DNA from: Dicyema japonicum
Taxonomy: Eukaryota; Dicyemida; Rhombozoa; Dicyemidae
Assembly: GCA_011109175.1 (NCBI GenBank)
Contig: RDEW01000026.1
Location: 761,695 to 825,694, forward strand
Direction: 5' to 3'
Length of the DNA stretch: 64,000 nucleotides
Position 1 is the stretch's first letter, and every line of letters starts with the position of its first letter. Below the pieces are notes generated by a model. That model saw nothing but the letters and a program-made list of their open reading frames with translations, was not told the origin of the DNA and ran no database searches. This document shows, one piece after another, positions 1-11,904 of the stretch. The position numbers and the translations under genes are program-made.

Positions 1-1205
1 CTAGATTTCACAGAATTTTTACTTAGTCCATTCAAATTGGCGATCTTTTCGATGCAATTTGTAGATAAAGATAGCTTTCTATGGAATATAAGTTTGGGAT
101 CACTTGACGTTCGTTAATGTTGACAGTGAGGCATCCATTTTCTCGATTGGAGGAAGATAAGCCATTAGTTTGATTTCAGTCGAATTTTGTGCTTTCTCTT
201 TGTTGATTTCTTCCTTTATATAAATATTTCTCAAAACCCATTTTGTCAACGCTTCCTTTATGGTAGTAGCCTTGCTCTAAGTTTTAATAGAAAACAGCCA
301 AACTACCATTTTATCAGCTGCTTAGCAACAATACTTTTAATTTATAAATGGACGAGTTAGAAGCGATGGATAATCATTTTTTAACTATTCTGTGATCTCA
401 CTGGCATTATACTCCTTCGAGTAATATAGTTAATCAAAATTCCAAATAAACATTATATTCGACTGCAACCAAAGTACACAATAAAATCAAAGTATTATCT
501 AAGAAGAATGAGATTGTACAAGTTGAAATCACTTCACAAAAAGCACCCAAACATACAGAGGTGAATAAGCTACACAAGTATGACCCACTCGCTGGATAAT
601 TGAGAATGTTATACGCCTGTGAGAATTATTCCTGTTGTTTTGACATGGGATATATTCAATCGGTGGTGTTAAAGAAAACATTAGAAAGTATTATTGTCGA
701 GCACAAAAGTCAAGAAACCAATTGAGGAAATCCTTTACGCGACTGGAAGAGTGGGAAACTCATTACACTGGCGAATAGATGAACCCGCAGTCTTGGAGAG
801 GTAGAAATCAGGTAGATGGCTGGTTAAAAGAATAAGGATACGCTAGTCTAGTCATAACTCTCATATTGTTAATTCTTAATGAAACTCATATTTTTCTCGA
901 TATCGTATTCCGAATCAAGTGCAAGAATTTATCATCTAAGAGCTGACACAAAATAGCATCATTTTCTTGATAAAATTTACAATTTGAGTTTATTTCATTA
1001 AAAGTAAGGTTTTATGAAAAGCATTGGAAGACATGTGTTAATAAAATTTTAATTTTTTCCAATCTGTATTAAAAATTGTGGCAAATTTAAAGATTGGTCA
1101 ATTTGCGAGGATTCACTCGCGGCTGTTCTTTTATTAACCATGTGGGTAGGATACCCATAATAATAATTTGGTGATTTTATTCCTCCTGTGAGCCGATCCA
1201 ACGGA
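1..1205. other. Intergenic, nothing recognised
   Basis: No reading frame in this stretch matches a family I recognise, and I saw no tRNA-like or inverted-repeat structure. It is AT-rich with many stops in all frames. Confidence 0.4.
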
Positions 1206-1625
1206 CTATATCTGTGCCAAGGATTCTGACAGCTTAATAGCAAATGTGACGAATAAATGATCTTTCAAAATTGCTTCTGTACTTCCTTCACTTCTGATCC
1301 TCGGCTTGCTTATAAGCATAACCTGAGTCCGAAAATAAATCGACCAAATTCTTTGGAGAGTATGTATCAAAACATGTAGCGTCCCAAACCAGGTTCCGCC
1401 CATTAACGAAAAAGAACGTTATCATCCCGTCAGGGACGTTTTTCATCGTCTACGGTGAGACCAGTCAGCTCCAAATGGAGTGATGGGCAGCAGAGGAAAG
1501 TGCGTTTTAACCTCTCGTTGAGACAGACATGAGTTGGTAAATGGCCCGGTCTCAATCTGTACGATAGTGGATAGTGGCCATAAAGATCGATCAAACGTTT
1601 ACAGCGACATTTTCCGCACACATTA
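1206..1625 (-). mobile_element. Decayed fragment of a LINE with restriction-like endonuclease C-terminus
   Basis: Read on the minus strand, this gives a Cys-rich start (CGKCRCKRLIDLYGHY), then LELTGLTVDDEKRP, and after a one-base frameshift DGMITFFFVNGRNLVWDAT. The order 'EP-GL...KRPDG...LVWDAT' is the pattern of the endonuclease-like C-terminal part of R2-type LINE proteins. The frameshift and later stops show a dead copy. Related pieces are at 27405-27890 and 45985-46260. The assignment to an R2-like group is by motif memory only. Confidence 0.5.
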
Positions 1626-1778
1626 TTATCTTAGTCTCTCCACAGCCTACGCCCGATTACACTAATGAATAGGATAAGAAAAATACTTTTCCTTGTTGTG
1701 CTGAATCGTATTTCAGGACTGTAAATGAGTTTTTGAATCCAAATCAAAGTGGATTCAGACCATAGTATAGTATTTATA

Positions 1779-2056
1779 GCTCCGCATAGGCAGGACACAC
1801 ACTTTAAGTAAAGAACAGTTAATTTTAACTAATCGTAGAACCAAGGAATGATCTTCACTTTTTTTTTCTTGTGTGTGAATCCTTTCTAGACAATCCAGTT
1901 CCGCAGTGAGTATCCACTGAAGACGGCGTCACTCGTCAAACCCTTTTGGCATCATAGATGCGTGGAACCTTCCATTAGGTGAACAGCAGCGAAAATCGAA
2001 CCCGTAACCTAAGTCACTTTAGCCCGACATTTAACCACTATGCTACCCGGCTAAGT
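1779..2056 (-). repeat. tRNA-derived SINE, near full length
   Basis: This is a minus-strand copy of the SINE best seen at 44651-44944. The tail (agctccgcataggc at the low end) and the tRNA-related head (complement of GTAGCATAGTGGTTAAATG and of GGTTCGATTTTCG, A- and B-box-like) are both present. The head lies at about 1990-2056. It shares long diverged stretches with the copies at 12450-12655 and 61418-61690. Confidence 0.75.
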
Positions 2057-2167
2057 ATGATTGTTAACCAATAATAATATTTGTAGGTAAAACTGAAGAA
2101 ATAATATTAACAAAAATATTATTTAAAAATATATAAATAAAATAAAATATTAAAGATAATCCGCCAA

Positions 2168-3197
2168 ATGAAAATAGAGGATATTAAGGTAATCTGAATT
2201 AAATATGGAGAATGTGGTCGATTACTTAATCTCAATGATCCCTCCGGGGGAACACAAGCATATCGTTAATGGTAGTACTTAATTTCACAGTTAGACATAA
2301 CTGCCTTAATGAATAATGATGTTTCTTTAAAGTCTCTCATCTTCGAGTATTTCTTATGTGTATTGCAGGAGTCTCAAACTTTACCAAAGTCAGCAGTTCA
2401 CACAAGTTTCCGTGAAGGGACTGAAAAATAAAGTTAATATTTTTTGTAATTTTACAGGTTTTGCTGACCCCATACAACGGGATTCCAGATTCTACACGTT
2501 TTTTTGATCCCAGAAATAACAAATCTTTCGAGTTTGATGACTCTTCTAATTTAGTGTGGATGTGATCACTCTGAAGACAAATGATGTCAGATTAGAGAAT
2601 GTGAAATTGTTAGAACCATACCAGTCTCTCTTTCAGAAGAGCCTCGAGGAGTACGTTGAGACGTTCTATGATTCTGGAGAATTCCTTGTTGTTACCAGCA
2701 ATATGGATGACAAAATTTCAGTAAAGATATGCATCGAAAGTCACATGTTCAACGAAAACAACTTTCAGTTCACTCGGTCATAATCTCTAGAAACGCTAGG
2801 ATGAGAAATCAGTGGAATCTGTATATCGACGAGTTGAACTTTAAAGCAGAAATCACCGGTGAGACACGTGTTCAGGTAACTCTTAATATCATATGTAGAC
2901 TCACTACTATGAAAGTGGAAATGTGCAGCTGCTTTCCATTGCAAAACATAAATCTTCTGTCTCAGCTGAAGTAAACAGGAAAATTTATATTTTTAGAACG
3001 CAGAGAACTTGGTGAAGGTTGCTATTCAGAAGATCGTGGAATTTGAGACAAGCTACCAAAAGAACGTGAACGATAGTTTTCATATGATGTCGGAGAAAAT
3101 GTTCAAGTCTCTTCGAAGAGCACTTCCAATTACAAAGACTCTGTTTGACTGGAGTAAGGTTGGAGTCCACAAAGTTAATAAGGAATTGATAAAATAA
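2168..3197 (+). CDS. CAPZA: F-actin-capping protein subunit alpha
   Basis: CapZ alpha pairs with CapZ beta to cap the barbed ends of actin filaments in the cytoplasm. I read nine exons: 2168-2188, 2211-2264, 2291-2346, 2369-2432, 2458-2531, 2555-2767, 2791-2875, 2899-2970 and 2997-3197, separated by eight GT-AG introns of 22-26 nt. Joined, they give 279 residues, against about 286 in vertebrates. Family blocks appear in order: ISMIPPGEH, DSTRFFDPRNNKSF, ICIESHMFNENNFQ, then QW (capping signature), THYYESGNVQLLS, and SLRRALPITKTLFDWSKV near the C-terminus. The start at 2168 gives a tiny first exon; an ATG at 2205, inside the proposed first intron, is the alternative. The matching length and continuous frame make the exon map convincing. 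Confidence 0.93.
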
Positions 3198-4986
3198 CTT
3201 AATTTAATTAAGGAATAATACTAACATTAGAGAATTATATTCACAAATCCGTATTAATAATCCACAAATCCTTTAACAATGTTGGGATTCTCAATGGGTT
3301 CCACAATTGACACAAATTAGCTAAAATTGGATTACAAAAGTATTTTATGTTAAGAGACTTCTATTAAACATAAAAGTTCTAAGGGTCCCTCCATGTCCTG
3401 ACTTTCTATCAGATCACTTTATCGGATCTCGCACGTGTTTGGAGTTTACGTTCTTAACCATTTTCCTTTAATTGATGGTAAATATAAATAATATAATTCA
3501 TAAACTGCCAATCTTGCTAATTATTTTTGTCTGACAAGTTAGTGGTTTATTGACCGAATTCTGAGGTGGTAACATTTATTAAATGAAATGTCTTTAATTT
3601 TTTCAAGATTGATGTAACCTCTTGTTTTAGTCTACCTTGGAACTAAGACCCACCAGAGACTTCGAGAACTGAATGGCGGGAGAAAGTAATATCCTGAGTA
3701 CACAAATCAAATTTTACTACAATAAATATGTGCGACAGATTTCATCAGTTTCTGTGAAAATTGAATTTACAGTTAATCGGATTTGTAAAATTATTTGTGA
3801 TATCCAATATTGTGATTTTGCTATCAATTTGTTTCACATCAAGAGTCGACTTTAAGGGCTTCAAACTATAGAGAAAAACTTCAACGCTCCAATAATTCCG
3901 ATTGCCTTTTTTACTCTTTTATTTTGATTACTAAAAAACATTACTGTTGTACAGTCTTGTAAGTATTTTAATTTCTCAATCCCAGTTCGCAAATTTGATT
4001 CATGAGAAAGCGCCCTCTTCACAACGAGCTATTCCTTATTGTTTCACATTATTATCTGTTCCTCTTTAAACAACGGAAATTAATGGATTCTTTGTGATTA
4101 AAGTTATCTACATCGTAAAAAAGTAAATTTATGTGCTCGATTCTGTGTTTGCAGTATTGATTTTTTAAATGAGGTATTGGTTTGATCAACCTTGACTGGA
4201 ACAGATGTTTATCGCCACTAAACTAACGAAATTTCCGATATCTCTCTTATTATTAACCTCAAAATGGAAGGAATTAGACTAATTAAGTGATCTCTTTGAG
4301 AGAAAAAAGTAGAGTCAAAGGTCACTCACAGAATATATGGATGATTATTGGATGTTTTTGAATAATCATAAAGGTTGATTTCTTTGTTAACCAAGTGGAA
4401 ATCGACAAGGAGCATTGAGAAAAAGGAATATAATTATAAGCTACCTGGATCGTTATGCGAAACAACTCTACCAAGTCAACTGAACTACCCGAACATGTCA
4501 ATCAGAAAGTAACAAGTATATTTGCGACGTTGGGTCGACTCATGGTGGAGAAATCCTGTTAATGATGATCTGCCACATCCTAGATTCTGAAACTGAAATG
4601 CTAGACTCCAAAAGGGACAAACTTCTTAATTTGCTCAAAGACAGAAGCGGATATTGTTGTACTTCAAATGTCCAATTGAAGAGAGTAAGGCCAAGAGGTA
4701 GCTTTCGAGATCTTTAAAGACGAGGTACAACGAATACTAGATACACAAAACGAAGATTCTCAAATTGCCTCTAATAATTTGTATTCACTAATAATATGTG
4801 TTTCCCAACATAATTTTTAACCCAATGAGCTTAACCAATAAGAATTCGACCATCCTTTCATAACTTGATTAGCAAATTTTCTAGTGTACCTTAACCTAAG
4901 GTCCCCTCAAGGACACTAGTTTTGTTAAATCACCTAATATCATAAAAAATTAATATTGCCCTCCGTGGAAATCTCACTATATAACG
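3198..4986. other. Intergenic, nothing recognised
   Basis: Only short open frames occur here, the longest about 60 codons at 3673-3855. It matches nothing I know and has no splice-linked neighbour. The stretch is AT-rich. Some parts (4560-4760) look like old decayed coding or transposon sequence, but I could not assign them. Confidence 0.35.
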
Positions 4987-4990
4987 TCAA

Positions 4991-5843
4991 CTAGATTTAT
5001 TGGAAAAACCAATTTTATTTAAACGCAAAAACTAACAGTTAACAACTGCTGGCTGCTTTCATAATTGAAAACGCATTTCACCTTACGATTTGCAAGAAAA
5101 TGCGCTCAATGAGCCAGCTCCTTACTCTCCTATCGTTTTTCTTTTTCGCCATGAGCGATCCTGTTTAGCAGGGTCAGTGACCTGCCTCCAATGATTCTCG
5201 TCGTTTCGACTGCCACTGTTTCCAAGATGAATTGTCCTCTAAGACATGCGTATTTTTTATCTTTAAGGTCTCGGCCTTCTCAGATGCAGATCTTAGGTCA
5301 GTTGCTGTCGCTGAAAGGTTGGAGGGAGAGAAGCTATCGACACATGTGGGATCCCCCAGGCAAAGTATTTACCACTCTCCCGTGGGAAGAGAGTGGTTCC
5401 ATCCGGTCTTCGGTTGGCCTGAGCAAGTCCAGGCGGCTCCAATTGGACATGAAATCCGGCAGCATTATGTCCCCAAGCAATAACTCCATTTATTTATTTA
5501 ATAACCCCGGATACACCGAGAAGGAAGTTAAAGTAAACAACTAATTAAGTGTATCCAGTTTCCACTTCTACAGAGTCCATCAGGAATCAGCATAAAGGTA
5601 AGACGTCCATTACATGCAGTTGTGGAAACCCCTCCAGTGGAGTGGGGAAGAGCAAATGATCCTTCTTCATGCCGGCCTGGCACTGGGCGTCACCTAGACA
5701 GGTGGATCACATGACGCCACTCTATTAGGAAGAGAGAGGAGGAACAGACAAGCAAGTAGAAAAATTAAACCAATTAACCACGCAGCACCACATGGCGCCA
5801 CGCGACAAATCCTAGTTTAAAATTGGTTTTTCCATTAAAAAAA
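4991..5843. mobile_element. Non-autonomous TIR element (unassigned family), most complete copy
   Basis: A perfect 16-bp inverted repeat, ggaaaaaccaatttta, is at 5002-5017 and, as its complement, at 5818-5833. The similarity extends outward to an imperfect CTAG-starting end. Between them lies about 800 bp with no transposase-like frame. Its left part recurs inverted at about 8490-8715, 56715-56812 and, more diverged, 37600-37745; its right part recurs at 59720-60010 and, inverted, near 38560-38650. The 117-codon frame at 5191-5544 inside it has no support as a gene. Target-site duplication is unclear. Confidence 0.65.
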
Positions 5844-6103
5844 CTAGATTTATTCGTAGTTACTTTAATGAAATTAACATATCTAAAAAACTGCACGTGA
5901 TTTAATTATAGAGGGATATAAAAGAATCTTAATCTATAATCAATTAATGGGCAATCTACGTTTTTTTCACAACTCACGATTAACCCCTACTCTCCCTATT
6001 TCCTGAGTATGACCAAAAAGACTTGCCTGTTCAGTCTGTTCCGGAAATGACTAAACATCTCTCTGGTGTAAAGACTTTGTAAAAAAGACAAATACTTATA
6101 AAA

Positions 6104-7352
6104 TCAGATAATATCAGAATTAGACTCAGACAACTCAAATTTGGGAATTTTATAGGCCATGCAATGCAAAGTTATAGATGCTGTCTTTAAGAAAAAGTTC
6201 AAATCCTCGTGACCCACTGTAGAAGTCCGAGTCAACCTCCACACTACATTTTCATCCTTACTAACCATTTCCACATTCAAACTCTAATATTAAGTTAGAT
6301 AGAACAACATTTCCCTTGTAAAGCGAGAAAAAGGACTTTCCACTCATCCCAAAGGTTTTGTAAGCCGAGACATTGTCTTTTACCATTCTGATGCTGTATC
6401 TAAAATACTGTCCAGTGATTTGTAAATATTTCTCTAAATTCTTGGATATTCCACTGAATATTGAGTCAATATCTTTAATAATCAAAAATTACAACTTCGA
6501 ATTCTGTTCCCTTCAAACAGATCCTCGCAGTCATCTATCAATCTCCATTTGCATTTCATCAATTTATTCGTCTTATTCTCCTCTTCGTGAAATCTTTTTG
6601 ACCGACAGAGCTCACTTCGACAACCAACAACCGATGATTGTCTTGAATTTGTCGAACTTTATACCTTGTGAGCCCGGATGTGTGAGATCCGCCTCCCCAC
6701 CTGTTTTTCCTGTAAGAATATTCCGTCCCCCTTCGAGTGCAGTAGTACTGTTGGATTACACGACCTGCAATCTCCCTGAGACAAATTCCCTGATGGAGAC
6801 TCAATGAAAACTGACTTCCTGAAGGGGATTCAATCACACTGACGACATAGCAGTGGTTTTCGCAGTTCTTCCAAAGAAACGCAGCGAAAACCAACAGAAA
6901 ATATAAAATCAGGTCAGAAAAGTATCTAAATTTTAAATTTCATGCTACATTACGTACACTGTCACGTGTGTGTAAGAAAAGGATAGATCAAAGACATAGA
7001 CGACATAGAGAACCCAGCCGGAGAACAAAACAGCGAATTCTAGCCATAAGAAGTTCCTTATCTTGGTTGATCGAGTTGAAGAAGAATTCAAGTTTGAATA
7101 GATGAGATAGTGGATTGGGAACATTAGCATAATTCGAAAAACGGAGCCAAACACGGAGACGAGACAATCTCCGTGGCATGTGAGAAATTCCTGGGGAATG
7201 TTCTTTTGGTAAATCCGTGGAATCAACAACATAAAAATAGGAGATAGGACAGTCGAGAAAATTGCCAAAATTTGCACCACTTTGACTATTTTTCTGCAGA
7301 GGGGTCGTTTGGGGGATATAATGTTGCTCTTGTTTGAATCTGAACATGACAT
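6104..7352 (-). CDS. VANGL: Van Gogh-like planar cell polarity protein
   Basis: VANGL is a four-pass plasma-membrane protein of the core planar cell polarity pathway, acting with Prickle, Frizzled and Celsr. Exon 1 (7352-6958) carries the N-terminal membrane block (FSTVLSPIFMLLIPRIY, LEFAVLFSGWVLYVVYVF). A proposed 32-nt intron (6926-6957) leads to YFSDLILYFLLVFAAFLW and VVSVIESPSGSQFSLSL...REIAGRVIQQYY, matching the family block before the cytoplasmic tail. Downstream introns at 6473-6495 (23 nt) and 6244-6265 (22 nt) connect KWRLIDDCEDLFEGN, ISKNLEKYLQ and the C-terminal block VWRLTRTSTVGHEDLNFF...YKIPKFELSE. The middle, about 6560-6720, is not resolved into exons. It ends ...SDII rather than the usual ETSV PDZ ligand, so a last exon may be missed. 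Confidence 0.82.
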
Positions 7353-8480
7353 GACAGATTCTGTCTAAATTGCAGTATTAATTTGATATAAATTATACAT
7401 GTTTGGGCAAATAAAACCAGCATGAGGCAACACTTTGAAAATAACTACTTTAACATAATTACCATTAGACAACAATAATTATCACCCCTGACAATTAAAA
7501 TTATTAAAGCTAATAAGCCAACAATAGTAACCATCATATTAAGAGATAAACAAGAGTTCAATATAAACTAAAAGCTATCAGTTTAAACAAATATTTATAA
7601 GTTAAAAGGTAAAAAGGTGCAAAATATGTATTTTATATATGGCAACGCTTTGAGGTGAAAATATAGTTATTTGGACGAAATCGAATAAAAATCGTTTTTG
7701 AGTTGCAATAAAAAGAAAAATTAATTAAGGTTAATTATATTCTTAAATAATAAAAAAATTATTGATTTAGAAAATTATTACATTTTTGATGGGAAGGGGG
7801 GATTCAATTTCACCACTTTCTTTCATTTTTCGGTATTTTTGATAAATTTGAGCACTGGAAGGTAAATTTCTTGCATTAAAAAATATCTGAAGAATTGTAT
7901 GGGACGTAACTTTTATGATTGGCATAACTAGACGCTTTCGGTGGTTGCATTCTATTAGTATAATTTAAATTTACACATTTTATTAACAAAAAACAATATT
8001 TTTAATTAAAGTAAAATTAATATAAATTTTTAAATAGTCGTAAAATAATTATCGACAGAATTCGCTGACATCAAAAATCAGCGAAAAATATAGAGTAAGC
8101 GAGCTCATTGGTGCCTCTTTCGTCGGAATGAGCTTCCAAGTTAAGTTTTTGAAAAAACTGTCCTCCACGGGTGTCACAAGTGTGACCAATGACATGTGAG
8201 CTCAGAAAATGCCTTTTCCTGGCAACTTTTTAACAGTCTTATGAGATAACTTTCCGCCCTGCATCTAGGAAGACTGATCGTCCCCTTCCTAGCAAGGTTA
8301 ATATGATCAGAAAGTGATTCTTGCCCATTGGTGTGCCAGAATGGCTCAGAAAGTCATTGATATTCTTTTTACTATGATGTTGCCAAGACTACTAAATGTA
8401 TAAGTCATTAAGTATCTCATCATTAATATTGATATAGTAAATCATAATTTGGCAATCTGTCAAACTCTCAGCTGGAATAA
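7353..8480. other. AT-rich intergenic, nothing recognised
   Basis: This is a very AT-rich stretch between VANGL and a repeat fragment. No frame, RNA gene or repeat could be named; 8090-8380 is less AT-rich but unreadable. Confidence 0.4.
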
Positions 8481-8489
8481 CTGTGCAAA

Positions 8490-8715
8490 TATAACCAAAT
8501 ATACTAGTCGCAGTCGAAACTTCGGAGTCATAGGAAGCGTTAGCCCTGCTCAACAAAATTGGATCGTTAGTCGCTAAAAGGAGGAGGGATATCAGAGAAA
8601 AGGGCTGGCTCATTGAGCGCATCTCCTTACAGCTCGTAAGGGGAAATGCGCTCTCAATCCTGAGAGCAGCCAGTAGCCTTTAACTATTTGGTTTTATTCT
8701 TCAATAAATTGTTAT
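8490..8715 (-). repeat. Partial copy of the TIR element family
   Basis: It matches the complement of about 5020-5215: the shared stretch ggctggctcattgagcgca is followed by aaatgcgctctcaatcctga and gagcagccag. The short minus-strand open frame here lies inside the repeat and is not a gene. Confidence 0.65.
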
Positions 8716-8923
8716 TATTAAAAAATATATACTATAAACCACCGAAAAAGTAAAAATATAGAAATAATATTAAGTCGAGTTAAAATATATAATTCACCAA
8801 AAAAAGTTGTATTAACATGACGGCTGCAGCTAGAACTATGAAACTGGGACCATTATCGACCAGGAAGAGTACCTACGATCAGACTTTCCCCATCTCCCAA
8901 ACTATCCCTACTAATAAATCCTG

Positions 8924-9814
8924 TTAAAACAAGTAAGGATACTCCAATCCAAGCTTATGAGCTCTTCTAAGTAAACGATCCACCGGAAAGTCAAGAGGAA
9001 GCCCAGAAATAGTTCTAAATAGAGTGGAGAACTGGTCAGAATTGCTACAGAGCGGAATTATCTCATCTCTTCTATCACAAAGTGAAGCAACAACTAAGTA
9101 GATAGGAGTGTGAGTGGAGTCAGATTTGATTATATACTCAAAAATCCCAGCCAAAGAGTCTAAAGAGGCTGAGTGAGCAAACCACGTAAGAATAGATGCC
9201 ACAGCAAAATCAAAGGTCACATCGGCACTAAAGTCATTAATATTGATCACATTTTGAGAGACATGTATAATTCCCTGTCCACGGTCCTCAAAAACGCCAA
9301 CCAAGTTAATGGCCCTCATTGTCCCCCCGAAATCGCTGTCCATAAAATTTCTACTGTTAGATTAGTCAAATTACCTAAAACGGGTCACAGTTAGATTTCT
9401 GACCCACGTGGTAGGTGATATCCTGATCCATGAGGAGGAGGTAAATAATTGTGACTACCTCATGGTATCCCTTAATGCTGAAGTATTCTACCTGAAAGTA
9501 GTTGAGGTCACTGTTTAGGGTGAGTATCTTCATGATGATGTCGAGGACAATATCCCTGATGCCCTCTCTGTTTTCTTCAGGAACATCTTTGTTGAGCAAC
9601 ACTGATACCCCTCAACAAGTAGTGAGTCCTTCTGACATCCAGGGACACCATCTCATGTATTCTATGCCTCTCATCGTCTGCAATTTTAATCCCATGAACC
9701 TGTGATGTAGTAGAGACTGTCCTCAATGTAACACCTGGTGATGAGAGGCCAAATAAGACGCCTCCGTTTAATTGCAAACAAATCAGCATTCGACGAGTCC
9801 AATAGTGAGGTCAT
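8924..9814 (-). CDS. TBC1D20: TBC1 domain family member 20 (Rab GAP)
   Basis: TBC1D20 is a GTPase-activating protein for Rab1 (and Rab18-linked processes) at the ER. The start at 9814 gives MTSLLDSSNADLFAIKRRRLIWPLIT, matching the family's LTDEIRRKVWP region. The arginine-finger block appears as MVSLDVRRTHYLL, followed by EENREGIRDIVLDIIMKIL and the glutamine-finger block NYFQ-GYHEV. That Q-G junction is split by a 21-nt intron at 9471-9491. A 28-nt intron at 9354-9381 joins DP to RNFMDSDFGGTM, then FAVASILTWFAHSASLDS and TPIYLVVASL. One intron near 9700-9730 is not placed exactly. The C-terminal membrane anchor of vertebrate TBC1D20 is not visible; the frame ends soon after RLLRRAHKLGLEY, where a 22-nt intron-like segment is also present. 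Confidence 0.88.
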
Positions 9815-10129
9815 TCCATAATTGCCAACGTAAGTAGAATGCTAGCTAATATAATTTAAATTTTTTATTTTAATAATAGTTGTTTAATCCATTACAATAT
9901 CTTTTATTTTAAGAACACCTTTAAGCTGAGTAAAAGAAAAAATGTTTGCGTGGCGCTCAGTGTGGAAAGACACCGAAAAGAACCATTTTCTCTTCCTTAT
10001 CCGGTATAATCTTATGTCTGGATGGTATATCTCAACTCGGAATGTGAGGCATTGCTTGCTCTTCTGGAGACATTGAACAAAACCCAGGGCCAAAACCCTT
10101 CATTATTATGCAACTTAATGCTAACGGTA

Positions 10130-10620
10130 TAAAAACTTTTTACGCATGACGAGGTTAAACAGGCATTAAGATTCGTGAAGTCAAATACGTCTAATCCAGA
10201 TGGTATTCCTGGAATTCTGCTAAAGTATCTTGAAGAGATTCCAATCATATCGATTACTTTAATTTTTAATTTGTCATCAAACACGAACTCTATCCATAGT
10301 AAATGGGAGAACTATCATATCTGTCTTGAAAACAAGACAACCGAAAGCCTTACCTTTATCTTAGCGTTCAATATCCCTAACCAGTGCGCTATCGTGCCTA
10401 ATAAAAAACTCATGCTTTCGAAAATTAAACCTCATTTGCCCTTTTGTCTCTATCAACACGGATTCAGATCTAAACTTTCTACAAAACAAAATCAACTTAT
10501 TTGACAAATTTATCTCGGAAGGCTTCAATGAATCCAAGCGACAACTACGGACAGTATTAGTCTCGTTAGACATTTAAAAAGCGATTGATTCAGTCCTGAG
10601 AATCCGACAACGAAAAAGGT
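10130..10620 (+). mobile_element. Decayed Jockey/CR1-like LINE reverse transcriptase fragment
   Basis: RT blocks are visible in shifted frames: NPDGIPGILLKYL (finger region), QHGFRSKLSTKQ and, after further shifts, RTVLVSLDI followed by a stop and KAIDSV. Several stops and frameshifts show that it is dead. Confidence 0.6.
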
Positions 10621-10759
10621 CTTCAACACCTCCATTCATCCAACTTCAAAAAGATAGATAGCCAATTTTCCTAGCGGAAGAAGAGGACGTTTGTATAATC
10701 ATTTAAGATTGAGATCTTGTCTCTTCCAGAGCTGTTAGTTAGTTGAAGCACATTCTTGT

Positions 10760-11240
10760 TATCAGTAAACAATGTTTATGATTTCGCTTGTGCCATGTTT
10801 TTCGACAATCCTTTCTGTTAGTCTTCTCCATCCCCTTCGTTGTCGTGCTCACCTCTTGATTTCGTCCAGATCATCTGCATCTATCAGTCGGCCCCTGATC
10901 GTAGCATAATCTTCCGCAAGTATCCTGGGAAGACAACTTATTTTACGTCTTCTGAATGTAGAAGATACGGTATGGCCTAAAAATTCCTCCATGGCGACAT
11001 TCCATAATGTCTGTTCACACATCCGTAGAATATGTCCAAAAAGGCGCCAGTGGGCTTCAAGTAGGTTCAGACTTATTGGACCACAATCTGTCAGTCTGTG
11101 TAATTTATTGTTTGAGATTTTCTTTGGCCAAGAGTATCCAAGGAGTTTTCTTAGTTGGCCTATATGAAATAAGTCGAGTTGTTCCATGTCATTTTTGACG
11201 TTCCCCAAGTACCTGCGTTGTACTTGAGGACTGGACGGGC
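10760..11240 (-). mobile_element. RTE-like LINE, 3' fragment
   Basis: The minus-strand frame reads LDLFHIGQLRKLLGYSWP, GPISLNLLEAHWRLFGHIL and later DADDLDEIKR with RRGWRRLTERIVE just downstream. This is the same C-terminal order as the intact LINE at 22324-25290 (LDSFHRRQLRSLLGLKWP, ARWRLFGHILR, RRGWERLIKRIV). Confidence 0.75.
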
Positions 11241-11244
11241 AAAT

Positions 11245-11900
11245 CCATTATATAAGAAGATATATTTTACATTTCCCTAAATTACGTCAATATTTATAAT
11301 AATCAAGTCATAAATAAAACTTATTTCGAAAATGCTGTTTCGTATATGAATCTTTTAAAGATAGGTTCAAAATTAATGTTTAAATATAGGTTTCAGGATT
11401 AAAGAAAAGGCTATCGTTTGTTATAAATCCTCTATGTGCTATAAAGAACACTGAATTTATTGCCATTTGAAATTAACGCAACTGAGTTTGAAATGCGACT
11501 TGTAAAGATTTATGGGCATCAAAATTTATTCGTCTTTCTAAAGAACTTGAAAACCTGGAAAAGAAGAATTATTTTGTAGAATGCAAAAACAGCATTATTG
11601 ATATAAAACTGGAGAAACATAAAGATATCATTTTCAAATCTTGGAATACCCTTCCGGATTTTTTTTGAATTAAAAAAAATTTGCCTAAGAATTTCAACAA
11701 TATTTGGATCCACATATATTTATCACATATGAATTATATCAAATCTAAGTTTAGGTACAAAATTACAGACTCTAATCTAGAATCAAACCTCAAATTAAAA
11801 TTGACTAGTTACGACCTAGGCATCTGACAACTGTCGAATGAAATGAGGATTCATATCTCTCATTATGAGACTTTCATTAATTTTATTTTTTTGAAATGAT
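11245..11900. other. AT-rich, nothing recognised
   Basis: There are several short frames on both strands but none with a recognisable pattern. Confidence 0.35.
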
Positions 11901-11904
11901 TTCC

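Noticed and set aside
5191-5544. 117-codon open frame as a gene
   Set aside because: It lies wholly inside the TIR repeat, and related copies do not keep the frame.
6373-6894. Plus-strand frame of 144 codons opposite VANGL
   Set aside because: It is the antisense shadow of VANGL exons, which carry the family motifs.
9577-9789. Single long exon for the TBC1D20 N-terminus in the frame starting MLICLQLNGG
   Set aside because: The family block (ADLFAIKRRRLIWPL) is in another frame of the same DNA, so an intron or frame change must lie between it and the LDVRR block.
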